Positions 8,632 through 17,073 of a DNA stretch of 64,000 bases are shown in pieces. The DNA lies in NCBI RefSeq assembly GCF_020733635.1, contig NZ_JAJFZL010000001.1, positions 6,882,001-6,946,000 of the forward strand, written 5' to 3'. A program made the translations under genes and the position numbers. Position 1 is the stretch's first letter. Each line of letters starts with the position of its first letter. Below the pieces are notes generated by a model. That model ran no database searches, was not told where the DNA came from, and saw only the letters and a program-made list of their open reading frames with translations. The stretch is from Nocardia spumae (GTDB taxonomy: Bacteria; Actinomycetota; Actinomycetes; Mycobacteriales; Mycobacteriaceae).

Positions 8632-9483
8632 ATGACGGCAGATCCGGTACCGCTGCGGCAGCATGCCGAGGGCCCGCATCCGGCCTCCTCCGACGAGCAC
8701 CCGAATGCCGGCGCCCGGTCCATTCGCAAGGCCGATCGCGCCCGCCAGGTGGCCGATGTGCTGCGGCAGCAGATCCACTCGGGCCAATGCCCGGACCCGC
8801 TGCCGACCGAGGCCGAACTCGCCGCGGAATTCGCGGTGTCACGCAACGCGGTACGCGAAGCGCTGGCGCTGCTGCGCGATGAGGGCCTGATCGGCCGGGT
8901 GCCGCGCGTGGGCACCTACGTGGCGCAGCGTAAATACGATCACGACCTGGACAGCCTGCGCGGACTCAAGGAGACACTGCGCGGGCACGGCGAGGTCCGC
9001 AACGAGGTACGCGCCGCGCTGCGCCTCACCCCGCCGCCGGCGGTCGCCAACCGGCTCGGGCTCGAGCCGGGGGAATCCGCGGTCTATCTGGAGCGCCTGC
9101 GCTACCTGGGCGATCTGCCGCTGAGCCTGGACCACACCTATCTGGCGCCGGATATCGGCGAACAGGTCCTGGACTGCGATCTGCGGTCGGAGGACATCTT
9201 CGCGCTCATCGAGCAGATCAGCGGCCAGTCGCTGGGCTCCGCCGATCTCGCGGTAGAGGCCATCACCGCCGATATCCACAGCGCCGCCACCCTGCAGGCG
9301 CCCGAGGGCAGTGCACTGCTGCTGCTGGAGCGGCTGACCTACCTGGCCGACGGACGGCCGGTGGATCTGGAGTACATCCGCATGCGTGGCGATCGGATCA
9401 CCCTGCGCAACAGTTTGATTCGCACCACCGAAGGCAACGATTGGAGGCTGAGCCGTCATGGCGTCGGTCAATCAGCGGGCTGA
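8632..9483 (+). CDS. GntR family (HutC/UTRA type) transcriptional regulator
   Basis: A 283-residue protein. A winged helix-turn-helix at about residues 30-105 carries LPTEAELAAEFAVSRNAVRE and LLRDEGLIGRVPRVGTYVAQ. The C-terminal half (~115-270) is a UTRA ligand-binding domain, seen in PGESAVYLERLRYLGDLPLS and ALLLLERLTYLADGRPVDLEYI. ATG 8632 is preceded by GAGGAGGTAG. Its 3' end overlaps the ferredoxin gene by 26 bases, so it is the first gene of the ferredoxin-ABC-flavoprotein operon and most likely its ligand-responsive regulator. The ligand is presumably related to the imported substrate. Confidence 0.9.
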   Translation: MTADPVPLRQHAEGPHPASSDEHPNAGARSIRKADRARQVADVLRQQIHSGQCPDPLPTEAELAAEFAVSRNAVREALALLRDEGLIGRVPRVGTYVAQRKYDHDLDSLRGLKETLRGHGEVRNEVRAALRLTPPPAVANRLGLEPGESAVYLERLRYLGDLPLSLDHTYLAPDIGEQVLDCDLRSEDIFALIEQISGQSLGSADLAVEAITADIHSAATLQAPEGSALLLLERLTYLADGRPVDLEYIRMRGDRITLRNSLIRTTEGNDWRLSRHGVGQSAG

Positions 9484-9685
9484 TGTCCCGGTAACCATCG
9501 ATGAATCGCTGTGCATCGAGGGGTGCACGCTGTGCGTGGAGATCTGCCCGCTGGATTCGCTGGCGATCAATCCCGACAACGGCAAGGCCTTCATGCACGT
9601 CGACGAATGCTGGTACTGCGGCCCGTGCGCGGCGCGCTGTCCCACCGGCGCCGTCACCGTGAACATGCCGTACCTGTTGCGCTGA
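9458..9685 (+). CDS. Small dicluster [4Fe-4S] ferredoxin (AprB-like partner)
   Basis: A 75-residue ferredoxin with two four-cysteine motifs: CIEGCTLCVEICP at about 21-33 (first spacing C-x3-C, unusual against C-x2-C) and CWYCGPCAARCP at about 50-61 (C-x2-C-x2-C-x3-CP). Each should hold one [4Fe-4S] cluster. It overlaps the end of the GntR gene and sits in the operon of the AprA-like flavoprotein, so it probably carries electrons to or from that enzyme, as AprB does with AprA. It is much shorter than AprB (about 150 residues) and lacks its C-terminal tail. Cytosolic, with no signal peptide. Confidence 0.88.
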   Translation: MASVNQRADVPVTIDESLCIEGCTLCVEICPLDSLAINPDNGKAFMHVDECWYCGPCAARCPTGAVTVNMPYLLR

Positions 9686-9761
9686 TCGCGCAACGGCTTC
9701 CAGCGCCTCATCCACCGCGCGGTCCGCGCGAACCGTCTCGGCCCGATTTCTAGGAAAATCC

Positions 9762-11189
9762 ATGAAGCACCGTCGTGCCCGCATCGCGGCAGCCGCCGCT
9801 CTCATCGCAACTCTGGCCGCCGGATGCTCGCTCGAGCAGACCGGTTCCGGCGATACCGTCAAGGTCGTCGTCGGCTATCAATCCAAGACCATCAATACGG
9901 TGACCGCCGGGACGCTGTTGCGCGCCAAGGGCTTTCTGGAACAGCGCTTGACCGCGCTGACCGCGAAGGGCGGCCCGAAATATCAGGTGGAATGGCAGGA
10001 CTACGACACGGGCGCACCGATCACCGCGCAGATGGTGGCGGAGAAGATCGACATCGGTTCGATGGGCGACTACCCGTTGCTGATCAACGGATCCCGCACC
10101 TCCGCCAGTGAGCGTTCCGCCACCGAACTGGTCTCGATCACCGGGTATCAGCCGCGCGGTTCGCTGAACATGGTTGTCACCGCGCCGAATTCCACCGCCA
10201 CCACGCTGTCGGATCTGGCCGGTAAGAAGGTCTCCGCCAGTGTCGGTTCCGCCGGGGACGGCACCCTGCGGCAGGCACTGAGCCGTGCGCGTCTCGACCC
10301 CGCGCACGGTGTCGACGTCCTGAATCAGCAACCGCAGATCGGCGCCTCCGCGCTGGAATCCGGTCAGGTGCAAGCACTGTCGCAATTCGTCGCATGGCCG
10401 GGCCTGCTGGTCTTCCAGAACAAGGCGAAGCTACTCTACGACGGCGCGGAACTGAATGTGCCGACCTTCCACGGCGTAGTCGCGCGACGCGCTTACTCCA
10501 CCGAACATCCCGAGGTCCTCGATGCATTCCTGCAGGCACAACTGGACGCCACCGACTTTCTGCACGACAAGCCGCTCGACGCCGCGCAGTTGGTCGCTGA
10601 CAACTCGGGACTGCCGGCGGAGGTCGTCTACCTCTACAACGGACCCGGGGGAACCTCGTTCGACGCACCCCTGAAGCCGCAGCTGATCCAGGCTTTCAAG
10701 GGGGATGTGCCCTATCTGAAGTCGATCGGTGATTTCGCCGACTTCGATATCGACAAGTTCGTCGACGATGCGCCGCTGCGCAAGGCCTACGGTGAGCGCG
10801 GCGCGAATTACGATGCGGCGGTGGCGAACTTCGCCAACCCGGCGCCGATCACCGGCACCGACCCCAGCACCGGAAAACCCGCTGCCGACCCCGCCCTGGC
10901 CGGGGAGATCTGGTTCGACGGGCAGTCCACCGCGCAGCCCGCGACGAGCCCGACCGATCTGCTGCGCGCGGTGAAGGCCGCGCGCGCCGCGGGTAAGAAG
11001 ATCCGCGCGGCCTATGTGCCGGACGCGGAACTGGGCACCCGCTGGTTCGCGGACAAGGCGCTGTGGGTGCGCGAGGGCGATACCTATCTGCCCTTCATCA
11101 CCCCGAGCGCGGTGCAGCGGTATCAGGCCGCACATCCGGGCGCGGCCGCGGTGACCTACGACCAGGCCGTGGGCGAGGTGCGGTCGTGA
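9762..11189 (+). CDS. NitT/TauT-type ABC transporter substrate-binding lipoprotein with NosL-like C-terminal domain
   Basis: A 475-residue lipoprotein. The lipobox LAAGC ends at Cys22. Residues ~30-350 form a NMT1/SsuA-like periplasmic-binding fold (GSMGDYPLLINGS, SDLAGKKVSASVGSAGDG, HPEVLDAFLQAQLDATDFL). Relatives are about 320-350 residues, and this one carries roughly 110 extra. The tail (~385-475) contains KKIRAAYVPDAELGTRWFAD, LWVREGDTYLPFITPSAVQR and a final TYDQAVGEV, a pattern like the NosL fold. AGGAAAA precedes the ATG. It is followed by its permease and ATPase genes. The substrate is probably an anionic organosulfur or similar compound, but this is inference. Confidence 0.85.
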   Translation: MKHRRARIAAAAALIATLAAGCSLEQTGSGDTVKVVVGYQSKTINTVTAGTLLRAKGFLEQRLTALTAKGGPKYQVEWQDYDTGAPITAQMVAEKIDIGSMGDYPLLINGSRTSASERSATELVSITGYQPRGSLNMVVTAPNSTATTLSDLAGKKVSASVGSAGDGTLRQALSRARLDPAHGVDVLNQQPQIGASALESGQVQALSQFVAWPGLLVFQNKAKLLYDGAELNVPTFHGVVARRAYSTEHPEVLDAFLQAQLDATDFLHDKPLDAAQLVADNSGLPAEVVYLYNGPGGTSFDAPLKPQLIQAFKGDVPYLKSIGDFADFDIDKFVDDAPLRKAYGERGANYDAAVANFANPAPITGTDPSTGKPAADPALAGEIWFDGQSTAQPATSPTDLLRAVKAARAAGKKIRAAYVPDAELGTRWFADKALWVREGDTYLPFITPSAVQRYQAAHPGAAAVTYDQAVGEVRS

Positions 11190-12052
11190 GCGCCACCACT
11201 CTCTCGATCGAGGCCGCGGCGCAGCCGATCGACGCGGCCCCCGCGCCTACCGCCGAACGCGGCGGCCCGGCCCGGGTGTGGGGTTCGCGGCTGGTGCGGG
11301 TGGCCGCGGTGGTCGCCGCGTTGGTGGCCTGGCAGTTGCTGACCGCCAACCACATTCGGTTGTGGATCCGATTCGACACGCTGCCGACCGTCACCCAGAT
11401 CGTGCACACGCTGCGCCTGCAGTGGCAGACCGACACCTACTGGCTCGACCTCGGCCAATCGCTGATCCGCATCCTCAGCGGATTCGGCCTGGCCGCGGTG
11501 CTCGGCGTCGCGACCGGTGTCGCGCTGGGCCGCTCCCGGTGGTTCGCCGATATCTTCGGGCCGCTGACCGAGCTGGCCCGGCCCATTCCGGCGATCGCGA
11601 TCGTCCCGGTCGCCATCCTGCTGTTCCCGACCGACGAGGCCGGAATCGTCTTCATCACCTTCCTGGCCGCCTACTTCCCGATCATGGTCAGCACTCGGCA
11701 CGCGGTGCGCGCACTGCCGACCATCTGGGAGGAATCGGTCCGGACGCTGGGCGGAAGCCGCTGGGACGTGCTGGTTCGCGTGGTGCTGCCGGGCAGTCTG
11801 CCGGGTGTTTCCAGCGGACTGTCGGTCGGCATCGGCGTGGCGTGGATCTGTGTGGTCTCGGCCGAGATGATCTCCGGCCGCCTCGGTGTCGGCTACCGCA
11901 CCTGGCAGGCCTACACGATCGTCGACTATCCCGGCGTCTTCGTCGGGATCATCACCATCGGCGTACTGGGATTCGCCACCTCGGCGGCCATCGAGTTGCT
12001 GGGGCGACGGGCGACCCGCTGGCTGCCGCGCGCTCAGGAGGTAGCGAAATGA
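11186..12052 (+). CDS. ABC transporter permease (NitT/TauT/SsuC type)
   Basis: A 288-residue protein with six predicted membrane helices and the EAA-type loop that contacts the ATPase (SVRTLGGSRWDVLVRVVLPG, residues ~185-205). I chose GTG 11186, which overlaps the stop of the binding protein (GTGA); the open frame extends upstream only inside that gene. The first ~25 residues are cytosolic and Pro/Ala-rich. It forms the membrane channel of the importer with the binding lipoprotein and the downstream ATPase. Its stop overlaps the next gene by ATGA. Confidence 0.9.
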   Translation: MSATTLSIEAAAQPIDAAPAPTAERGGPARVWGSRLVRVAAVVAALVAWQLLTANHIRLWIRFDTLPTVTQIVHTLRLQWQTDTYWLDLGQSLIRILSGFGLAAVLGVATGVALGRSRWFADIFGPLTELARPIPAIAIVPVAILLFPTDEAGIVFITFLAAYFPIMVSTRHAVRALPTIWEESVRTLGGSRWDVLVRVVLPGSLPGVSSGLSVGIGVAWICVVSAEMISGRLGVGYRTWQAYTIVDYPGVFVGIITIGVLGFATSAAIELLGRRATRWLPRAQEVAK

Positions 12053-12804
12053 GCGGAACCGCAATGGGTTTGCGACTCGACGGCGTGCAGTTACGGTACG
12101 GCGGGGCGCCCGTACTCGATGATCTGACACTGGATATCCGCGCCGGCGAGATCCTGGTTCTGACCGGACCGTCCGGATGCGGCAAATCGACGGTGCTGCG
12201 TGCGCTGGCCGGGCTGCTGACTCCCCGCGCGGGCCGGGCGCTCGCCGACGGAACCGAGATCACCGGCCCCTCCCGCGATCGCGCGATGGTATTTCAGGAC
12301 AACGCGCTGCTGCCCTGGCGCAGTGTGCGATCCAATATCGAACTGGCGCTGAAATTGCGTGGTGAGCCGCGCCCGACCCGCGGCGCCCAGGCCGACCGCT
12401 GGATCGAGGAAGTGGGTCTGAACGGCTTCGGCGGCTACCTGCCCAAAAGCCTGTCCGGCGGTATGCGCCAGCGGGTGCAGCTCGCGCGCGGCCTGGCCGG
12501 CGCGCCGCGGGCGGTGCTGATGGACGAGCCGTTCGGCGCGCTCGACACCCCGACCCGGATCACCATGCAGCGCTTGCTGATCCAGACCTGGCAGACGCAT
12601 CCGACCACCGTCGTATTCGTCACCCACGATGTGGACGAGGCGCTGACACTCGGTGATCGGGTGGCGGTGCTCGGCGGTACCGACCGAGCGCTGCGCGCGC
12701 TGGTGGCCGTGCCGCAGCCCCGCGTCAAGGCCGTCGACCGCAGTGCCGAGCGCGCCGAAATTCTTGCCGCCCTGAATCATTCGAACGAACCCGCCGCTGT
12801 CTGA
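12049..12804 (+). CDS. ABC transporter ATP-binding protein (NitT/TauT/SsuB type)
   Basis: A 251-residue ATPase. Walker A is GPSGCGKST (~39-47), the Q-loop is VFQDNALLPWR, the signature is LSGGMRQRVQLARGL, Walker B is AVLMDEPFGALD, and the switch histidine is in VFVTHDVDEAL. The VDEAL after the switch is typical of sulfonate/nitrate/taurine importers. ATG 12049 overlaps the permease stop, with AGGAGGTAGCGAA upstream. It energises uptake for the binding protein and permease just before it. The flavoprotein gene follows 66 bases downstream and is probably in the same transcript. Confidence 0.92.
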   Translation: MSGTAMGLRLDGVQLRYGGAPVLDDLTLDIRAGEILVLTGPSGCGKSTVLRALAGLLTPRAGRALADGTEITGPSRDRAMVFQDNALLPWRSVRSNIELALKLRGEPRPTRGAQADRWIEEVGLNGFGGYLPKSLSGGMRQRVQLARGLAGAPRAVLMDEPFGALDTPTRITMQRLLIQTWQTHPTTVVFVTHDVDEALTLGDRVAVLGGTDRALRALVAVPQPRVKAVDRSAERAEILAALNHSNEPAAV

Positions 12805-12870
12805 GGGCCGTACGAGTCGCCACCGTCGAGTGCGCGGTCGGCCCCGACTACTCGTCTGTGGAGTGTGCTG

Positions 12871-15570
12871 ATGAATATCCCCGAGCTGTCCGACACCGTC
12901 CGGCTGGACTGCGATGTGCTGGTGATCGGCGGCGGAACCGCCGGCACGATGGCGGCACTCACCGCCGCGGAGAACGGGGCGAACGTGCTGCTGCTGGAGA
13001 AGGCGCACGTTCGCCACTCCGGCGCCCTCGCCATGGGTATGGACGGGGTCAACAATGCCGTGATCCCGGGTAAGGCCGAACCGGAGGACTACGTCGCCGA
13101 GATCACCAGGGCCAACGACGGAATCGTCAACCAGCGCACGGTCTATCAGACCGCGACCCGGGGCTTCGCGATGGTGCAGCGGCTCGAACGCTACGGCGTG
13201 AAGTTCGAGAAGGACGCCTACGGTGAGTACGCCGTGCGCCGCGTGCACCGCTCGGGCTCCTATGTGCTGCCGATGCCGGAGGGTAAGGACGTCAAGAAGG
13301 CGCTGTATCGCGTACTGCGGCAACGCAAGATGCGCGAGCGGATCCGGATCGAGAACCGGCTCATGCCGGTCCGCGTGCTCACCGACAACGGGCGCGCGGT
13401 CGGCGCTGCCGCGCTCAATACCCGCACCGGGGATTTCGTCGCCGTCGGCGCGAAGGCGGTGATCCTGGCGACCGGTCCGTGCGGCCGGCTCGGACTGCCC
13501 GCCTCGGGATATCTGTACGGCACCTACGAGAATCCGACCAATGCCGGTGACGGGTACGCGATGGCGTACCACGCGGGCGCCGAACTGTCGGGTATCGAAT
13601 GCTTCCAGATCAATCCGCTGATCAAGGACTACAACGGTCCGGCGTGCGCGTATGTCGCCAATCCGTTCGGCGGTTATCAGGTCAACGCGGCCGGTGAGCG
13701 TTTCGTGGATTCCGATTACTGGTCCGGGCAGATGATGGCGGAGGTGTCGCGGGAGATCGAATCCGCGCGCGGGCCGATCTATCTGAAGGTGTCGCATCTG
13801 CCGGAGGAGACCCTCGGCGCGCTGGAAGGCATCCTGCATACCACCGAGCGGCCTACCCGGGCTCGCTTCCACGCCAATCGCGGTCACGACTACCGCACGC
13901 ACGATATCGAGATGCATATCTCCGAAATCGGCTTGTGCAGTGGGCATTCCGCATCCGGCGTGTGGGTCGACGAGCATGCCCGCACCACGATTCCAGGGTT
14001 GTACGCGGCCGGGGATCTGGCCTGCGTGCCGCACAACTACATGATCGGCGCCTTCGTCTACGGCGATCTCGCCGGTGAGCACGCTTCCTCCACGCTGCCG
14101 GACGTCAGCGCCCCGCAGGATCTGCCGTCCGATCAGCTGGCCGCGGCGCATGAGCTGATCTACCGTCCGCTGCTGCATCCGGAAGGACCGCCGCAGCAGC
14201 AGGTGGAATACAAACTCCGCCGATTCGTGAACGACTATGTGGCGCCGCCGAAGACGCAGACGAAATTGTCGTTGGCGGTGGAGACCTTCGAGCGGATGCG
14301 GGCGGAGATCGCGGAGATGGGCGCGAGCACCGCGCACGAGTTGATGCGCTGCGCCGAAGTCGATTTCATTCGCGACTGCGCCGAGATGGCGGCGCGATCC
14401 TCACTGACCCGCACCGAATCGCGCTGGGGCCTGTACCACGATCGCGCCGATCTGCCCGGGCGCGACGATCAGGATTGGCGCTTCCACCTCAACCTGCGTA
14501 AGGGCGCCGACGGGGAGATGGAATTCCTGAAGCGCCCGGTTGCCCCGTATTTCGTACCCGTACCCGAATGGGAGGACGTGCCCTCGCAGGGCGAACCCGT
14601 CGCGGTGGCACAGCCGGAGTTGATCGCCGGCCCGCCGCGCACCGGCGACTCGACCGGTGCGGACACCCCTCGCCCCGGCCTCACCGTGCCCACCGCGACC
14701 GACCATGCGGCAGCGCCACGGATAGCGCTGCTGCTGAGCCTGGACGCGCCGACGGTCGCCGAACTCCGGGACTATCTCGACGATGACGATCCCCGGGTGC
14801 GCGCCACCGCGCTGTCGGTCCTCACCGAGGGCACTCCGGACGGCTTCGCCGAGGCGCTGATCGCCGCCCTCGGTGATATCGAGGCCGGTGTGCGCGCGGC
14901 GGCGGTCTCGGGACTGCGCGAACTGATCGAAATCCTGCCCCCGGCGGACGGATTGGCGGAGTTCGCCGCGTCTCCGGACGCGCTGGTGCGTGCCGCGGTC
15001 GTGGATCTGCTGCGCGCCCAGCGTCGGGGATCGGCGGATCTGTTCGGCAAGGCCGCCGTGGACAGCGATCACCGAGTACGGATCGAGGGTGTGCGCGCAC
15101 TGGTCTCCCTGGACGACTGGTCCGCGCTGACCGCCATCGCGTTCGACGAGAACCGCGAGGTCCGGGTCGCGGTCGCCCGCGGGCTGGCCGAGGTGGGCGG
15201 CGGTGGCGCGGAAACGGTCCGCGCCTTGGCCGCCGACCGCGATCCGCTGGTCCGGGCCGCCGCCCTCGCGGCCTTCGCGGCCCTGGGTGACGAGTCCGAT
15301 GCGGCGCTGCTGGCCGCGGCGCTGAAGGATTCGGCGTGGCAGGTCCGGGAGGGTGGCGCGCGCGGCTGGGCCGGTCTCGGCCCCGCGGCCGCTGCCGAAG
15401 CCTTGGCGCCGGTGCTGTCGGACCCCCATCCGGATGTACGCAAGGCCGCCGTACTCACCCTCGGTCATTGGCCCGCGGACACCGAGGTCCGCGCGACACT
15501 GCGGATCGTCCTCGAGGACTCCGACGCCGATGTGCGCGCCTACGCCCGCCGCACGCTCGAGGCGGCGTGA
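12871..15570 (+). CDS. AprA/fumarate-reductase-like FAD flavoprotein fused to HEAT repeats
   Basis: An 899-residue protein. Residues 1-~470 are an FAD-binding succinate dehydrogenase/fumarate reductase/adenylylsulfate reductase alpha-type module: dinucleotide loop VLVIGGGTAGTMAAL (17-30), then ILATGPCGRLG, then GLCSGHSASGVWVDEHA and GLYAAGDLACVPHNYM near the FAD site. About 470-580 is the helical capping and C-terminal region. From about 617 to the end run some nine HEAT-like repeats, each with a D-x-x-V-R core (DDPRVRATA, EAGVRAAAV, RDPLVRAAAL, HPDVRKAAV, DADVRAYA). I chose ATG 12871, with GGAG correctly spaced, over GTG 12865. It probably works with the small ferredoxin on a substrate brought in by the ABC importer. 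The reaction is unknown. Confidence 0.85.
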   Translation: MNIPELSDTVRLDCDVLVIGGGTAGTMAALTAAENGANVLLLEKAHVRHSGALAMGMDGVNNAVIPGKAEPEDYVAEITRANDGIVNQRTVYQTATRGFAMVQRLERYGVKFEKDAYGEYAVRRVHRSGSYVLPMPEGKDVKKALYRVLRQRKMRERIRIENRLMPVRVLTDNGRAVGAAALNTRTGDFVAVGAKAVILATGPCGRLGLPASGYLYGTYENPTNAGDGYAMAYHAGAELSGIECFQINPLIKDYNGPACAYVANPFGGYQVNAAGERFVDSDYWSGQMMAEVSREIESARGPIYLKVSHLPEETLGALEGILHTTERPTRARFHANRGHDYRTHDIEMHISEIGLCSGHSASGVWVDEHARTTIPGLYAAGDLACVPHNYMIGAFVYGDLAGEHASSTLPDVSAPQDLPSDQLAAAHELIYRPLLHPEGPPQQQVEYKLRRFVNDYVAPPKTQTKLSLAVETFERMRAEIAEMGASTAHELMRCAEVDFIRDCAEMAARSSLTRTESRWGLYHDRADLPGRDDQDWRFHLNLRKGADGEMEFLKRPVAPYFVPVPEWEDVPSQGEPVAVAQPELIAGPPRTGDSTGADTPRPGLTVPTATDHAAAPRIALLLSLDAPTVAELRDYLDDDDPRVRATALSVLTEGTPDGFAEALIAALGDIEAGVRAAAVSGLRELIEILPPADGLAEFAASPDALVRAAVVDLLRAQRRGSADLFGKAAVDSDHRVRIEGVRALVSLDDWSALTAIAFDENREVRVAVARGLAEVGGGGAETVRALAADRDPLVRAAALAAFAALGDESDAALLAAALKDSAWQVREGGARGWAGLGPAAAAEALAPVLSDPHPDVRKAAVLTLGHWPADTEVRATLRIVLEDSDADVRAYARRTLEAA

Positions 15571-15664
15571 CCGTCATCCCCGCCGGGATCGTTCATAATC
15601 ATCCCCTCAGGAAGCAGGTCTAGTCTCTCCCGCAGCTGTTACTTAACTCGGCTAAGGAATGCAT

Positions 15665-16885
15665 ATGGCCCGGATATCCAAGCGCCTCCGCCACACCGCT
15701 GCCACGCTGATCGCGACCTCGGTCGGATTGAGCGCCGCCGCGCTCCCGATCACGGCCACGGCGGCTCCGCTGCCCACGCTGCCCATCGGGGCGCCGGCCT
15801 ACACGGTCGATGTGAACGCGGGCGCCACGCCCGGCTACATCTACTACAGCAGCGGGGTGAGCGCGGCGGCACTGGTGCCCGGCGTCAGCCGGGCACTGTC
15901 CGGTATTCCCGCCGCCGCACCGGCCAATATCGTGGTCGACAAATCCGGGCGCGAGGTCTGGCGCTACACCCCGCCCGCCGGGCAGGACGTCTCCAATTTC
16001 CGCACCCAGACCTATCAGGGCAAGCGCGTGCTGACCTGGTGGCAGGGCGATACCGTCGGCGGCCACGGTTCCGGCACCGATTACATCGCCGACGAGCACG
16101 GCAACATCATCGAAACCCTCGACGCCGGTGGCGATTCCACCGATGTGCACGAGTTCCGGCTCACCCCGGACGGCCGTGCGCTGATCACCTCCTACCGGGA
16201 GGTCGATGCCGACCTGTCCGCGATCGGCGGACCCGCGAACGGCAAGATGTTCGATACGGTGGCCTCCGTGGTCGACGTGGCCAGCAAGCGCGTGCTGATG
16301 CGCTGGAGCGCGGCCGAACACGTTCCGCTGACCGACACCACCACCCCCGGCAAACTCCCCGGCAGCGACGTCTACGACCCGTACCACATGAATTCGATCG
16401 CCCTGGATCCCGCGGGGAATCTGGTGATCTCGATGCGCGACACCTCCACGATCTACGACGTCGACATCCACACCGGCGCGATCACCTGGCAACTCGGCGG
16501 CAAGAACTCGAGTTTCGAACTCGGCCCCGGCGTGGAATTCGCATTCCAGCACGACGCCGAATTCGCCGACCCCGACACCCTGCGGCTGTTCAACAACAAC
16601 TCGAGCGGCTTCGACACCGAGGGCCTGTCCAGCGTCCAGTGGATCCACCTGGACCAGGCCACGCATCGAGCCACCCTGGTGCGCAATCAGACTCATCCCG
16701 ACAATCTGGTCGCCTTCGCGATGGGTGACGCCCAGCCGATTCCGAACGGCAACACCCTCGTGGGCTGGGGTATGGCGCCACACATTTCGGAGTTCACCCC
16801 GTCCGGGCAGATGGTCTACGACGCCCGCCTCCCGCTCGGCACCTACCGCGCGTTCCCGGCGGAGTGGGCGCCGACCCCGCGCTGA
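15665..16885 (+). CDS. Secreted arylsulfotransferase (ASST) family protein
   Basis: A 406-residue protein with a signal peptide of about 35 residues (cleavage near TATAAP) and an Arylsulfotransferase/ASST-type beta-propeller. Blocks include VVDKSGREVWRYTPP, YIADEHGNIIETLDAGG, DVHEFRLTPDGRALITSYR, DPYHMNSIALDPAGNLVISM, AITWQLGGKNSSFELG and FQHDAEFADPDTLRLFNNN. Candidate active-site histidines occur in DVHEF, YHMNS and FQHDA. ATG 15665 is preceded by AAGGAA; an upstream in-frame ATG at 15659 is too close to that site. Family members transfer sulfate between aryl groups or are uncharacterised lectin-like propellers, so activity is uncertain. It follows the flavoprotein operon by 94 bases and may be independent. 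Confidence 0.8.
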   Translation: MARISKRLRHTAATLIATSVGLSAAALPITATAAPLPTLPIGAPAYTVDVNAGATPGYIYYSSGVSAAALVPGVSRALSGIPAAAPANIVVDKSGREVWRYTPPAGQDVSNFRTQTYQGKRVLTWWQGDTVGGHGSGTDYIADEHGNIIETLDAGGDSTDVHEFRLTPDGRALITSYREVDADLSAIGGPANGKMFDTVASVVDVASKRVLMRWSAAEHVPLTDTTTPGKLPGSDVYDPYHMNSIALDPAGNLVISMRDTSTIYDVDIHTGAITWQLGGKNSSFELGPGVEFAFQHDAEFADPDTLRLFNNNSSGFDTEGLSSVQWIHLDQATHRATLVRNQTHPDNLVAFAMGDAQPIPNGNTLVGWGMAPHISEFTPSGQMVYDARLPLGTYRAFPAEWAPTPR

Positions 16886-17010
16886 ATCTCCACGCCCCGG
16901 GGCGGCGGGTGCTGATCCCGGCCGCCTTCTCCGCCGCGCAGGGGATGCGGACGGTCGCACCCGCGAGCGTGACGCACCGGATAAATACCACCTGAACAGG
17001 TACAACACCG

Positions 17011-17051
17011 TGTCAGCCGACATGTCAGCCGGGTGTCAGGGCAGCGTCAGG
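17011..17051 (+). promoter_or_regulatory. Four GTCAG direct repeats upstream of the alpha/beta hydrolase gene
   Basis: GTCAG occurs at 17012, 17024, 17035 and 17046, all in the same orientation and about one helical turn apart (spacings 12, 11, 11). The array ends 23 bases before ATG 17074. Direct repeats at 11-base intervals are how OmpR/PhoP-type response regulators bind, so this is a candidate activator site. The regulator is unknown. Confidence 0.5.
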
Positions 17052-17073
17052 ACCGGCGCTCAGAGTTATCGGC

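Noticed and set aside
12091..14337. Very long open frame on the minus strand (about 750 codons)
   Set aside because: It is antisense to the ABC ATPase and flavoprotein genes, is full of Arg/His/Gly repeats and shows no domain. High-GC coding DNA makes such shadow frames.
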